Assembly (NCBI RefSeq): GCF_907165205.1
Contig: NC_058192.1
Location: forward strand, 2,232,001-2,296,000
Direction: 5' to 3'
Length of the DNA stretch: 64,000 nucleotides
DNA from: Coccinella septempunctata
Lineage: Eukaryota > Arthropoda > Insecta > Coleoptera > Coccinellidae
The position numbers were made by a program, and so were the translations under genes. Each line of letters starts with the position of its first letter. The stretch's first letter is position 1. The notes below the pieces were generated by a model, which saw only the letters and a program-made list of their open reading frames with translations, had not been told where the DNA came from and made no database searches. Below are positions 1-10,200 of the stretch, piece after piece.

Positions 1-151
1 TACGCCGGGAAATGAAATGAAAAGATGCATATTGTATGTATTGCAGAAATATAGTTTGTGTTACATAAATAGGCGTAGAAGATTAATATTATTTAGGTAC
101 CTATTCGATTTAATCCATATATATTTTCATTCAGTATTTTTCTTCTCACAG

Positions 152-672
152 GAGGCGAACTTCAAAAGAAATGGAGAAACCTCAGGGATTCTTTCTTCAG
201 AGAACTAACCATGAGAAGAAAATATGCGTCAGGTCTTGTCAAGAAAAAAAAAAGACCTTACATTCATGGCGAAGCACTTTCGTTTTTGGCCTCGCAACAA
301 TCTTCGAGAAAACCTATTAGAAGAATTGCCTCGACAACCGCCGTCAACAGAATCAAACCCACCGTTGTCAATACCAGAATACAAAGAACCGCCAATTCCG
401 AAGAGTACACCAATCCATCTGATGAAGAAGACAGTACTGGGAAGAAGTCGGATACTAAAAGAATCGAGGACCATTTTCGAAGAAAATCAAGAATGAACCA
501 TAGAGAATTTGACGGAGCATGTTCCAAATTCGTCGAGAGAAAATACGACGAAGACGTTTCTTTTTGCGAGATGCTCATACCAATGCTGAAAAATCTGTCT
601 AAACAACAGAAACATTTCGCTAGAATTGAGATTCTCAACGTGCTCAATATAGCAAATAACATGGACTCATAG
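152..672 (+). CDS. MADF-BESS domain protein, last exon
   Basis: Terminal exon of a probable DNA-binding regulator of the insect MADF-BESS (Adf1-like) family. A pyrimidine-rich acceptor ending TTCTCACAG closes at 151. Reading from 154 the frame opens with LQKKWRNLRDSFFREL, the typical end of a MADF (Myb/SANT-like) domain. A basic, Ser/Thr-rich linker follows, with an acidic patch (EEYTNPSDEED). The C-terminus (DEDVSFCEMLIPMLKNL... then ARIEILNVLN) matches the BESS protein-interaction motif. Stop TAG is at 670-672. An internal ATG lies at 211, but the MADF core starts upstream of it, so the exon must extend to the acceptor. The N-terminal part of the MADF domain should lie in an exon before position 1. 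Domain calls are by recognition of family patterns; the exact orthologue cannot be named. Confidence 0.75.
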
Positions 673-1008
673 GAGCCGTGAATGGCGGTAAACTCGGGAA
701 ATCTACATTCACGCTCAAAATCTGTGTCCATGATTTTGGCGATAAGTGCGCGGGTGGAATTAATAGGTCGTCTGAAACATTATGCCTGAGTTTCCAGGTG
801 AATATAAAAAACGAAAGAAAAAGTTAGTAGTCTATGGTCGAAAGTCGATATCTTCTTTTTGACGTAATCGATCGAGCAAGAACAATGGTGCCATCTACAT
901 CAGAAGGCAAATTCTTACGCGATCTCACAATTTCAATAGCAAAGATCAATACTTCAATATCGCGTCATAAAGCATGAATTCATGGACTTTGTCTGATAAT
1001 TCTATCGC

Positions 1009-1014
1009 AATAAA
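1009..1014 (+). terminator. possible polyadenylation signal of the MADF-BESS gene
   Basis: AATAAA lies 337 bp after the stop codon in AT-rich sequence, a plausible 3' UTR end. No transcript evidence is available; several other AT-rich hexamers are nearby. Confidence 0.35.
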
Positions 1015-1029
1015 ATGGTTATACCTAAC

Positions 1030-1734
1030 TATGAAAACTTCATTATAGTATTTATCACAGGAGTAGTTACAAACTATGAAGACGGTTGATTCTGTTGATT
1101 ATAATTGCTTCTTCTTCTTTCAACTTATTATCTTGTATCCTCAAAATTTTTCCGATTTTATAGGTTAGAAATCGATCAACTGTATATTATTTCAATAAAA
1201 AAGTTTTTTTCAATACTCTTTTCATTTATCCTTAAAATGTATCCATTTATCTTCGATGCTCTGTCGAAGATAATCAAACAAACAACAGTGGCTGAGCTTC
1301 ACCCAAAGGTTTCCAAACAAAATAGTAGTTCGAAAAAACCGTTGGAAAATGGACAATCTTGACGTCTACCAATAATTCTAAAGAAACAGATAAAATGGCA
1401 AACATGGCCCTTTCGAACACGAACACTTTGGCTACAAACATAGACTTATAAGTCTATGGCTACAAATGACAAAAAAATACAGATGTGTATCGGGTTTTCA
1501 AATCTATGGTCTTGCCAGGGGTGGATAAATCTTTAGACGACAGATCTGTCTGGCAAAGTAGATAGTAGTAGTAAGCTGATCTTCTGGCTTACTCCTTCAA
1601 TTTATTATACTATTAAATCAGAAATCCCTTTTGAATCATTTGTGGAGGATAACTTTCATTGACTAGTTGTGGGAAAAAGTAAAAAAAACAGCAAATAGAA
1701 GATCGCATTCTATGAAAACGTTCTACGAATCCAG
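1030..1734. other. intergenic, no supported gene
   Basis: About 700 bp between the two left-hand genes. The only notable structure is a perfect 20-bp palindrome at 1439-1458 flanked by direct copies of GGCTACAAA, plus an inverted CTTGCCAG/CTGGCAAAG pair near 1512-1558. A short frame (ATG at 1237, 41 codons) has no family features and is not annotated as a gene. Confidence 0.5.
1439..1458. repeat. perfect 20-bp palindrome
   Basis: CATAGACTTATAAGTCTATG reads the same on both strands. The word GGCTACAAA occurs immediately before it (1430-1438) and again across its right end (1457-1465), which resembles the scar or terminus of a small mobile element. Confidence 0.6.
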
Positions 1735-1754
1735 TGAAGTTTCACGAAATTTGT
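1735..1754 (+). promoter_or_regulatory. heat-shock element
   Basis: Three perfectly phased 5-bp units (tGAAg, tTTCa, cGAAa) followed by a near-match (tTTGt) form a canonical HSF-binding site about 85-100 bp upstream of the candidate start at 1838. Further GAA/TTC pentamers with imperfect phasing lie at 1698-1729. The downstream gene carries an alpha-crystallin domain, which makes a heat-shock element expected here. I see no convincing TATA box between it and the start. Confidence 0.65.
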
Positions 1755-1837
1755 TCATTCCGACTGAAATGTCACTTCATTCATCATTTTTTCCATCTTA
1801 TTAAATTCAACGTGCACAAAAAGCTACTACAGTAAAC

Positions 1838-2391
1838 ATGCCAGCCGACCATCTGAAAGAGGAACGTACTATAGTGGTGAAGCCTGAGAACCTTTTCCTG
1901 AACGATAAAGTGTTCTATAAGGTTCGAAGAACCTTGTTGGAAAAAGGCGAGTAAAAATTTATTTAATGAATGTTGGACTGAATTTGCCGCAATATGTAAC
2001 TTAAACTCCCTAGGTATTGCTCCCGCAAAATTCATAGAAGATCAAAAACCTTCAGAGGAAATGGACAGTGTTTTCTTTCTGACTGACAGATTTGAGGTAA
2101 GGGACTAGTATCAGAATTCACAAGTTCATCAAAGTGTAGGCACAACGATGTCATTCTGGCTTTCAGATTTTGGTAGATGCCAGAGGGTATAAACCGGAAG
2201 AACTAAGGTGCGTGATAACTGCCAACAACGTCAATGTGATGGCACAAAAGAAGGAATGCGTGAATGACACGGAAAAGAACGTTAGCATGTCGAGAAACTA
2301 TCAGCTTCCGCAAGATATCGTTCCAGAAAATGGCAATTGTTGCCTGTCCTCCGATGGAATACTTCTGATAACTGCGCCATGGAGATTATAA
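1838..2391 (+). CDS. small heat-shock protein (alpha-crystallin/Hsp20 family), divergent, reading frame broken near the N-terminus
   Basis: ATP-independent chaperone family. The last exon starts after acceptor TTTCAG (2165-2166) and runs 2167-2391. It encodes LVDARGYKPEEL, SMSRNYQLPQDIVPE and LSSDGILLITAP, all landmarks of the alpha-crystallin domain. The exon before it ends at a clean donor (gag|gtaagg) at 2096 and reads KFIEDQKPSEEMDSV...DRFE in the same frame. A good start lies at 1838 (MPADHLKEERTIVVKPENLF...) with an apparent 63-bp intron at 1951-2013, but joining these puts the second exon out of frame by one base; the matching frame is instead open straight through 1902-2096. So either a base is missing or extra, a weaker donor (1866) is used, or the gene is decaying. 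The protein stops directly after the core domain (APWRL), with no C-terminal I-x-I tail. An upstream heat-shock element supports identity. Confidence 0.65.
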
Positions 2392-2435
2392 CCCAGCACA
2401 ATATAAAATTACTCATGAAAAAAGAATTGAAGACC

Positions 2436-2441
2436 AATAAA
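2436..2441 (+). terminator. polyadenylation signal of the small heat-shock gene
   Basis: AATAAA 45 bp after the stop codon; a second AATAAA lies at 2502-2507. Either is at a usual distance for a short insect 3' UTR. Confidence 0.5.
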
Positions 2442-2552
2442 ATTTGATCAACTTTTCTCGGCATTTTCATTAATCCAACACCGAAAGAATTTAAACAACC
2501 CAATAAAATGTATTCACACTACTCACACTACTCAATTTATTTCGACATATTA

Positions 2553-2707
2553 GGGTGATCGGCCACCGAATGCGAAGTTGAGCGAAGCTCAGCGTTTTCA
2601 ATGCTAAATGACAAGCTACGTCATTGGATTCGTAACTTGTCAATTATAATTATTAGCATTCAAAACCCTCAGCTTCGCTCAACTTCGCCTTCGGTGACCG
2701 GTCACCA
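2553..2707. mobile_element. 155-bp MITE with long terminal inverted repeats
   Basis: The left arm (about 2553-2606, beginning GGGTGATCGGCCACCGAA) is mirrored by the right arm (about 2654-2707). The arms match over roughly 50 bp with few mismatches and share a central GCGAAGTTGAGCGAAGCT block. TTA occurs directly outside both ends (2550-2552 and 2708-2710). Non-autonomous DNA element; a 3-bp TTA duplication fits the PIF/Harbinger (Tourist-like) group, but that assignment is inference. Confidence 0.75.
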
Positions 2708-2900
2708 TTAAGTTTTACTCATAAAGAAAGGTTGTCTCTGGTTTTACTAGAGACCTTTCTCTATGGTTTTACTCCTTGTTCGCTCACCTCTATCGTGTAT
2801 TGTACTCGTCCCTGTCTCAGCGAGTGGCGTGTTTATATCCCAAGCGACAGGTCCAGCCTAGGTTCTTGCATCGTTCGTTTCTGAAATTTAAAATTTCACA

Positions 2901-3016
2901 GCTGCACCCTCCTCCTTTATCCGGGCTTGGGACCGGCACTGGAAATTAATGCTACTCGCATCAGAATTACCAGAGGCGGAGTTACGCGGCGCGAAATTTA
3001 ACGATTGCAATTTTTC
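2901..3016. repeat. interspersed-repeat fragment, copy 1
   Basis: GC-rich block starting GCTGCACCCTCCTCC, containing GGGCTTGGGACCGGCACTG and ending AGAGGCGGAGTTACGCG. A diverged second copy lies at 14204-14320. Both copies are followed within about 80 bp by the first monomer of a satellite A tract. Looks like part of a retrotransposon or a larger composite element; the family is not certain. Confidence 0.6.
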
Positions 3017-3039
3017 TATTGCTACTGCTACGAATACGT

Positions 3040-4795
3040 TTATCGATCGATGATGCAACAATGCATCAAGCCCACCCTTTGACATGTTTCTATTGTCTGA
3101 CTCGTTTCCCGAATTCGCGTATTAACTGATTAATTTTCCCGAACCGAATCGTTTTAACCGAATTGGAGTTCAAAACTCACAACTTTCCCACATTTCGGAA
3201 TGATTATCGATCGATGGTGGAATACTACACCAGTTATTCGATCGATGATGCAACAATGCATCAAGCCCACCCATTAACATGTTTCTATTGTTTGTCTCGT
3301 TTCCCGAATTTGCGTATTTACCGATTAATTTTCCCGAACCGTATCGTTTTAACCGAGTTGGAGTTCAAAACTCACAACTTTCCCACATTTCGGAATGATT
3401 ATCGATCGATGGTGGAATACTACACCAGTTATTCGATCGATGATGCAACAATGCATCAAGCCCACCCATTAACATGTTTCTATTGTTTGTCTCGTTTCCC
3501 GAATTCGCGTATTTACCGATTAATTTTCCCGAACCGAATCGTTTCCCGAGTTGGAGTTCAAAACTCACATTTTCCCCAAATTTCTGAATGATTATCGATC
3601 GCTGGTGGAATACTACACCAGTTATTCGATCGCGATGATGCTACAATGCATCAAGCCCACCCATTAACATGTTTCTATTGTTTGTCTCGTTTCCCGAATT
3701 CGCGTATTTACCGATTAATTTTCCCGAACCGAATCGTTTCCCGAGTTGGAGTTCAAAACTCACATTTTCCCCAAATTTCTGAATGATTATCGATCGCTGG
3801 TGGAATACTACACCAGTTATTCGATCGCGATGATGCTACAATGCATCAAGCCCACCCATTAACATGTTTCTATTGTTTGTCTCGTTTCCCGAATTCGCGC
3901 ATTTAACGATTAATTTTCCCGAACCGAATCGTTTCCCGAGTTGGAGTTCAAAACTCACAACTTCCCCAAATTTCGGAATGATTATCGATCGCTGGTGGAA
4001 TACTACACCAGTTATTCGATCGCGATGATGCAACAATGCATCAAGCCCACCCATTAACATGTTTCTATTGTTTGTCTCGTTTCCGAATTCGCGTATTTAC
4101 CGATGAATTTTCCCGAACCGAATCGTTTCCCGAGTTGGAGTTCAAAACTCACAACTTCCTCAAATTTCGGAATGATTATCGATCGCTGGTGGAATACTAC
4201 ACCAGTTATTCGATCGCGATGATGCTACAATGCATCAAGCCCACCCATTAACATGTTTCTATTGTTTGTCTCGTTTCCCGAATTCGCGTATTTACCGATT
4301 AATTTTCCCGAACCGAATCGTTTCCCGAGTTGGAGTTCAAAACTCACAACTTCCTCAAATTTCGGAATGATTATCGATCGCTGGTGGAATACTACACCAG
4401 TTATTCGATCGCGATGATGCTACAATGCATCAAGCCCACCCATTAACATGTTTCTATTGTTTGTCTCGTTTCCCGAATTCGCGTATTTACCGATTAATTT
4501 TCCCGAACCGAATCGTTTCCCGAGTTGGAGTTCAAAACTCACAACTTCCCCAAATTTCGGAATGATTATCGATCGCTGGTGGAATACTACACCAGTTATT
4601 CGATCGCGATGATGCTACAATGCATCAAGCCCACCCATTAACATGTTTCTATTGTTTGTCTCGTTTCCCGAATTCGCGTATTTACCGATTAATTTTCCCG
4701 AACCGAATCGTTTTCCGAGTTGGAGTTCAAAACTCACAACTTTCCCATATTTCGGAATGTTTATCGATCGATGGTGGAAAACTACACCAGTTATT
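3040..4795. repeat. satellite A array, segment 1
   Basis: Nine head-to-tail monomers of about 195 bp beginning near TATCGATCGATGATGCAAC. Landmarks: GCATCAAGCCCACCC, TTTCCCGAATTCGCG, GATTAATTTTCCCG, GAGTTGGAGTTCAAAACTC, and CTGGTGGAATACTACACCAG. The first monomers carry TTTTAACCGAG where most later ones carry TTTCCCGAG. Confidence 0.97.
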
Positions 4796-5365
4796 CGAAA
4801 GCATAGTATGCAAAAATTCCTTTTAATACATATATACCTAGCCCCGGATGACAGCCCACTGAGCCCACTTTCAATAGGTGTGGAATGGCAGGCAATCCAC
4901 TGAACCTAATATCAGTAGGTGGTGGGTCTAACCGACACCCTCATACTGGTACTCGTGACTCGTAAGAGTAATGATGGGTTTATGAGGAATTCTCCAGAAC
5001 TGTGGCCGAAAATTTGGAACTAACGGGGATTCGCCATCTGTTAGTCGGGCGAATCTCTGTTTCTTCCATTACATTGGCCCGAAATTCTAGGAATGCTGTA
5101 TAAAACCACCATTTTCATGGTTCTTACGCTGCATCCACATTATGCCTTTGTGAGCCGATTGGCAAGACCGCTCGGTACACAAAGGCAAAATATGGATGCA
5201 GCTTTAGGATTTACTGCTTGGAAAGAGGTGCATGAATGCCTCATTCTTGAGCGCTCATACAAGAATTTCTAGAAGTTACCTCTCTATAAGAACCATGAAA
5301 TAAGGAATAAACTTAAAGGTACTTCTTGAAGCACCATTATCTTCTATGATATCGAATAACCGTCG
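4796..5365. repeat. 570-bp spacer element in satellite A, copy 1
   Basis: Non-satellite block starting CGAAAGCATAGTATGC within the end of a monomer and ending ATATCGAATAACCGTCGAG, where satellite resumes. Contains inverted GATTCGCC/GGCGAATC, TATAAAA at 5099-5105, a nested foldback 5113-5300 and a 73-nt hairpin 5129-5201. No coding frame of note. Five further copies are present. Confidence 0.9.
5113..5300. other. nested foldback within spacer copy 1, with a 73-nt pre-miRNA-like hairpin
   Basis: Outer arms TTTCATGGTTCTTA (5113-5126) and its exact complement (5287-5300). Inside, 5129-5201 folds as two arms starting CTGCATCC and ending GGATGCAG, pairing at 22 of 24 positions, plus a short CCG/CGG extension, around a loop of about 15 nt. 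Equivalent hairpins, all 73 nt: 9964-10036, 13101-13173, 14893-14965, 28981-29053, 34112-34184. The copy at 13101 has perfectly complementary 24-bp arms. TATAAAA lies 30 bp upstream of the hairpin start. Whether it is transcribed is unknown; it may simply be a foldback transposon. Confidence 0.7.
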
Positions 5366-8300
5366 AGATCGATACATCAAGCCCACCCTTCAACATGTTT
5401 CTAATGTTTGTCTCGTTTCCCGAATTCGCGTATTTACTGATTAATTTTCCCGAACCGAATCGTTTCCCGAGTTGGAGTTCAAAACACACAACTTCCCCAA
5501 ATTTCGGAATGATTATCGATCGATGGTGGAATACTACACCAGTTATTCGATCGATGATGCAACAATGCATCAAACCCACCCTTTAACATGTTTCTATTGT
5601 TTGTCTCGTTTCCCGAATTCGTGTATTTACCGATTAATTTTCCCGAACCGAATTGCGTCCCGAGTTGGAGTTCAAAACTCTCAACTTCCCCAAATTTCGG
5701 AATGATTATCGATCGATGGTGGAATACTACACCAGTTATTCGATCGATGATGCAACAATGCATCAAACCCACCCTTTAACATGTTTCTATTGTTTGTCTC
5801 GTTTCCCGAATTCACGTATTTACCGATTAATTTTCCCGAACCGAATTGCGTCCCGAGTTGGAGTTCAAAACTCTCAACTTCCCCAAATTTCGGAATGATT
5901 ATCGATCGATGGTGGAATACTACACCAGTTATTCGATCGATGATGCAACAATGCATCAAACCCACCCTTTAACATGTTTCTATTTTTTGTCTCGTTTCCC
6001 GAATTCGTGTATTTACCGATTAATTTTCCCGAACCGAATCGTTTCCCGAGTTGGAGTTCAAAACTCACATTTTCCCCAAATTTCGGAATGATTAGCGATC
6101 GCTGGTGGAATACTACACCAGTTATTCGATCGCGATGATGCAACAATGCATCAAGCCCACCCATTAATATGTTTCTATTGTTTGTCTCGTTTCCCGAATT
6201 CGCGTATTTACCGATTAATTTTCCCGAACCGAATCGTTTCCCGAGTTGGAGTTCAAAACTCACATTTTCCCCAAATTTCGGAATGATTATCGATCGCTGG
6301 TGGAAAACTACACCAGTTATTCGATCGCGATGATGCAACAATGCATCAAGCCCACCCATTAACATGTTTCTATTGTTTGTCTCGTTTCCCGAATTCGCGT
6401 ATTTACCGATTAATTTTCCCGAACCGAATCGTTTCCCGAGTTGGAGTTCAAAACTCACATTTTCCCCAAATTTCGGAAGGATTATCGATCGCTGGTGGAA
6501 TACTACACCAGTTATTCGATCGCGATGATGTAACAATGCATCAAGCCCACCCATTAACATGTTTCTATTGTTTGTCTCGTTTCCCGAATTCGCGTATTTA
6601 CCGATTAATTTTCACGAACCGAATCGTTTCCCTAGTTGGAGTTCAAAACTCACATTTTCCCCAAATTTCGGAATGATTATCGATCGCTGGTGGAATACTA
6701 CACCAGTTATTCGATCGCGATGATGCAACAATGCATCGAGCCCACCCATTAACATGTTTCTATTGTTTGTCTCGTTTCCCGAATTCGCGTATTTATCGAT
6801 TAATTTTCCCGAACCGAATTGTTTCCCGAGTTGGAGTTTAAAACTCACAACTTCCCCAAATTTCGGAATGATTATCGATCGCTGGTGGAATACTACACCA
6901 GTTATTCGATCGCGATGATCCAACAATGCATCAAGCCCACCCATTAACATGTTTCTATTGTTTGTCTCGTTTCCCGAATTCGCGTATTTACCGATTAATT
7001 TTCCCGAACCGAATCGTTTCCCGAGTTTGAGTTCAAAACTCACAACTTCCCCAAATTTCGGAATGATTATCGATCGCTGGTGGAATGCTACACCAGTTAT
7101 TCGATTGCGATGATGCAACAATGCATCGAGCCCACCCATTAACATGTTTCTATTGTTTGTCTCGTTTCCCGAATTCGCGTATTTACCGATTAATTTTCCC
7201 GAACCGAATCGTTTCCCGAGTTGGAGTTCAAAACTCACAACTTCCCCAAATTTCGGAATGATTATCGATCGCTGGTGGAATACTACACCAGTTATTCGAT
7301 CGCGATGATGCAACAATGCATCGAGCCCACCCATTAACATGTTTCTATTGTTTGTCTCGTTTCCCGAATTCGCGTATTTACCGATTAATTTACCCGAACC
7401 GAATCGTTTCCCGAGTTGGAGTTCAAAACTCACAACTTCCCCAAATTTCTGAATGATTATCGATCGCTGGTGGAATACTACACCAGTTATTCGATCGCGA
7501 TGATGCAACAATGCATCAAGCCCACCCATTAACATGTTTCTATTGTTTGTCTCGTTTCCCGAATTCGCGTATTTACCGATTAATTTTCCCGAACCGAATC
7601 GTTTCCCGAGTTGGAGTTGAAAACTCACATTTTCCCCAAATTTCGGAATGATTATAGATTGATGGTGGAATACTACACCAGTTATTCGATCGCGATGATG
7701 CAACAACGCATCAAGCCCACCCATTAACATGTTTCTATTGTTTGTCTCGTTTCCCGAATTCGCGTATTTACCGATTAATTTTCCCGAACCGAATCGTTTC
7801 CCGAGTTTGAGTTCAAAACTCACAACTTCCCCAAATTTCGGAAGGATTATCGATCGCTGGTGGAATACTACACCAGTTATTCGATCGCGATGATGCAACA
7901 ATGCATCAAGCCCACCCATTAACATGTTTCTATTGTTTGTCTCGTTTCCCGAATTCGCGTATTTACCGATTAATTTTCCCGAACCGAATCGTTTCCCGAG
8001 TTGGAGTTGAAAACTCACATTTTCCCCAAATTTCGGAATGATTATAGATTGATGGTGGAATACTACACCAGTTATTCGATCGCGATGATGCAACAACGCA
8101 TCAAGCCCACCCATTAACATGTTTCTATTGTTTGTCTCGTTTCCCGAATTCGCGTATTTACCGATTAATTTTCCCGAACCGAATCGTTTCCCGAGTTTGA
8201 GTTCAAAACTCACAACTTCCCCAAATTTCGGAATGATTATCGATCGCTGGTGGAATACTACACCAGTTATTCGATTGCGATGATGCAACAATGCATCGAG

Positions 8301-9630
8301 CCCACCCATTAACATGTTTCTATTGTTTGTCTCGTTTCCCGAATTCGCGTATTTACCGATTAATTTTCCCGAACCGAATCGTTTCCCGAGTTGGAGTTCA
8401 AAACTCACAACTTCCCCAAATTTCGGAATGATTATCGATCGCTGGTGGAATACTACACCAGTTATTCGATCGCGATGATGCAACAATGCATCGAGCCCAC
8501 CCATTAACATGTTTCTATTGTTTGTCTCGTTTCCCGAATTCGCGTATTTACCGATTAATTTACCCGAACCGAATCGTTTCCCGAGTTGGAGTTCAAAACT
8601 CACAACTTCCCCAAATTTCGGAATGATTATCGATCGCTGGTGGAATACTACACCAGTTATTCGATCGATGATGCAACAATGCATCAAGCCCACCCTTTAA
8701 CATGTTTCGATTGTTTGTCTCGTTTCCCGAATTTGCGTATTTACCGATTAATTTTCCCGAACCGAATCGTTTACCGAGTTGGAGTTCAAAACTCACAACT
8801 TCCCCAAATTTCGGAATGATTATTGATCGCTGGTGGAATACTACACCAGTTATTCGATCGATGATGCAACAATGCATCAAGCCCACCCTTTAACATGTTT
8901 CGATTGTTTGTCTCGTTTCCCGAATTTGCGTATTTACCGATTAATTTTCCCGAACCGAATCGTTTACCGAGTTGGAGTTCAAAACTCACAACTTCCCCAA
9001 ATTTCGGAATGATTATCGATCGCTGGTGGAATACTACACCAGTTATTCGATCGATGATGCAACAATGCATCAAGCCCACCCTTTAACATGTTTCGATTGT
9101 TTGTCTCGTTCCCCGAATTTGCGTATTTACCGATTAATTTTCCCGAACCGAATCGTTTACCGAGTTGGAGTTCAAAACTCACAACTTCCCCAAATTTCGG
9201 AATGATTATCGATCGCTGGTGGAATACTACACCAGTTATTCGATCGCGATGATGCAACAATGCATCAAGCCCACCCATTAACATGTTTCGATTGTTTGTC
9301 TCGTTTCCCGAATTTGCGTATTTACCGATTAATTTTCCCGAACCGAATCGTTTCCCGAGTTGGAGTTCAAAACTCACAACTTCCCCAAATTTCGGAATGA
9401 TTATCGATCGCTGGTGGAATACTACACCAGTTATTCGATCGCGATGATGCTACAATGCATCAAGCCCACCCATTAACATGTTTCTATTGTTTGTCTCGTT
9501 TCCCGAATTCGCGCATTTACCGATTAATTTTCCCGAACCGAATCGTTTTCCGAGTTGGAATTCAAAACTCACAACTTTCCCACATTTCGGAATGTTTATC
9601 GATCGATGGTGGAAAACTACACCAGTTATT
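5366..9630. repeat. satellite A array, segment 2
   Basis: About 22 monomers. The first few are 193-bp type (GATCGATGATG), some with CCGAATTGCGTCCCGAG. From about 6.1 to 8.6 kb they are 195-bp type (GATCGCGATGATG), after which 193-bp monomers with GTTTACCGAG and TTTCGATTG return. Because 195 is divisible by three, a minus-strand frame stays open over 6612-8693; this is a property of the repeat. Confidence 0.97.
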
Positions 9631-10200
9631 CGAAAGCATAGTATGCAAAAATTCCTTTTAATACATATATACCTAGCCCCGGATGACAGCCCACTGAGCC
9701 CACTTTCAATAGGTGTGGAATGGCAGGCAATCCACTGAACCTAATATCAGTAGGTGGTGGGTCTAACCGACACCCTCATACTGGTACTCGTGACTCGTAA
9801 GAGTAATGATGGGTTTATGAGGAATTCTCCAGAACTGTGGCCGAAAATTTGGAACTAACGGGGATTCGCCATCTGTTAGTCGGGCGAATCTCTGTTTCTT
9901 CCATTACATTGGCCCGAAATTCTAGGAATGCTGTATAAAACCACCATTTTCATGGTTCTTACGCTGCATCCACATTATGCCTTTGTGAGCCGATTGGCAA
10001 GACCGCTCGGTACACAAAGGCAAAATATGGATGCAGCTTTAGGATTTACTGCTTGGAAAGAGGTGCATGAATGCCTCATTCTTGAGCGCTCATACAAGAA
10101 TTTCTAGAAGTTACCTCTCTATAAGAACCATGAAATAAGGAATAAACTTAAAGGTACTTCTTGAAGCACCATTATCTTCTATGATATCGAATAACCGTCG
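9631..10200. repeat. 570-bp spacer element in satellite A, copy 2
   Basis: Nearly identical to copy 1 at 4796 (offset 4,835 bp), including TATAAAA and the 73-nt hairpin at 9964-10036. Confidence 0.9.

Noticed and set aside
264..731. Minus-strand 155-codon frame opposite the MADF-BESS exon
   Set aside because: It is the antisense shadow of an exon whose plus-strand product has recognisable MADF and BESS motifs.
1105..1362. 85-codon hydrophobic to Ser/Lys-rich frame
   Set aside because: No ATG until 1237, no splice context, no family features; compatible with chance in AT-rich DNA.
6612..8693. 693-codon minus-strand open frame made of a repeated 65-residue unit, with a GSGK-like motif suggesting a P-loop
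   Set aside because: It coincides exactly with eleven 195-bp satellite A monomers. 195 is divisible by three, so openness propagates automatically, and neighbouring 193-bp monomers break it. The GSGK string is translated repeat and does not fit the Walker A spacing.
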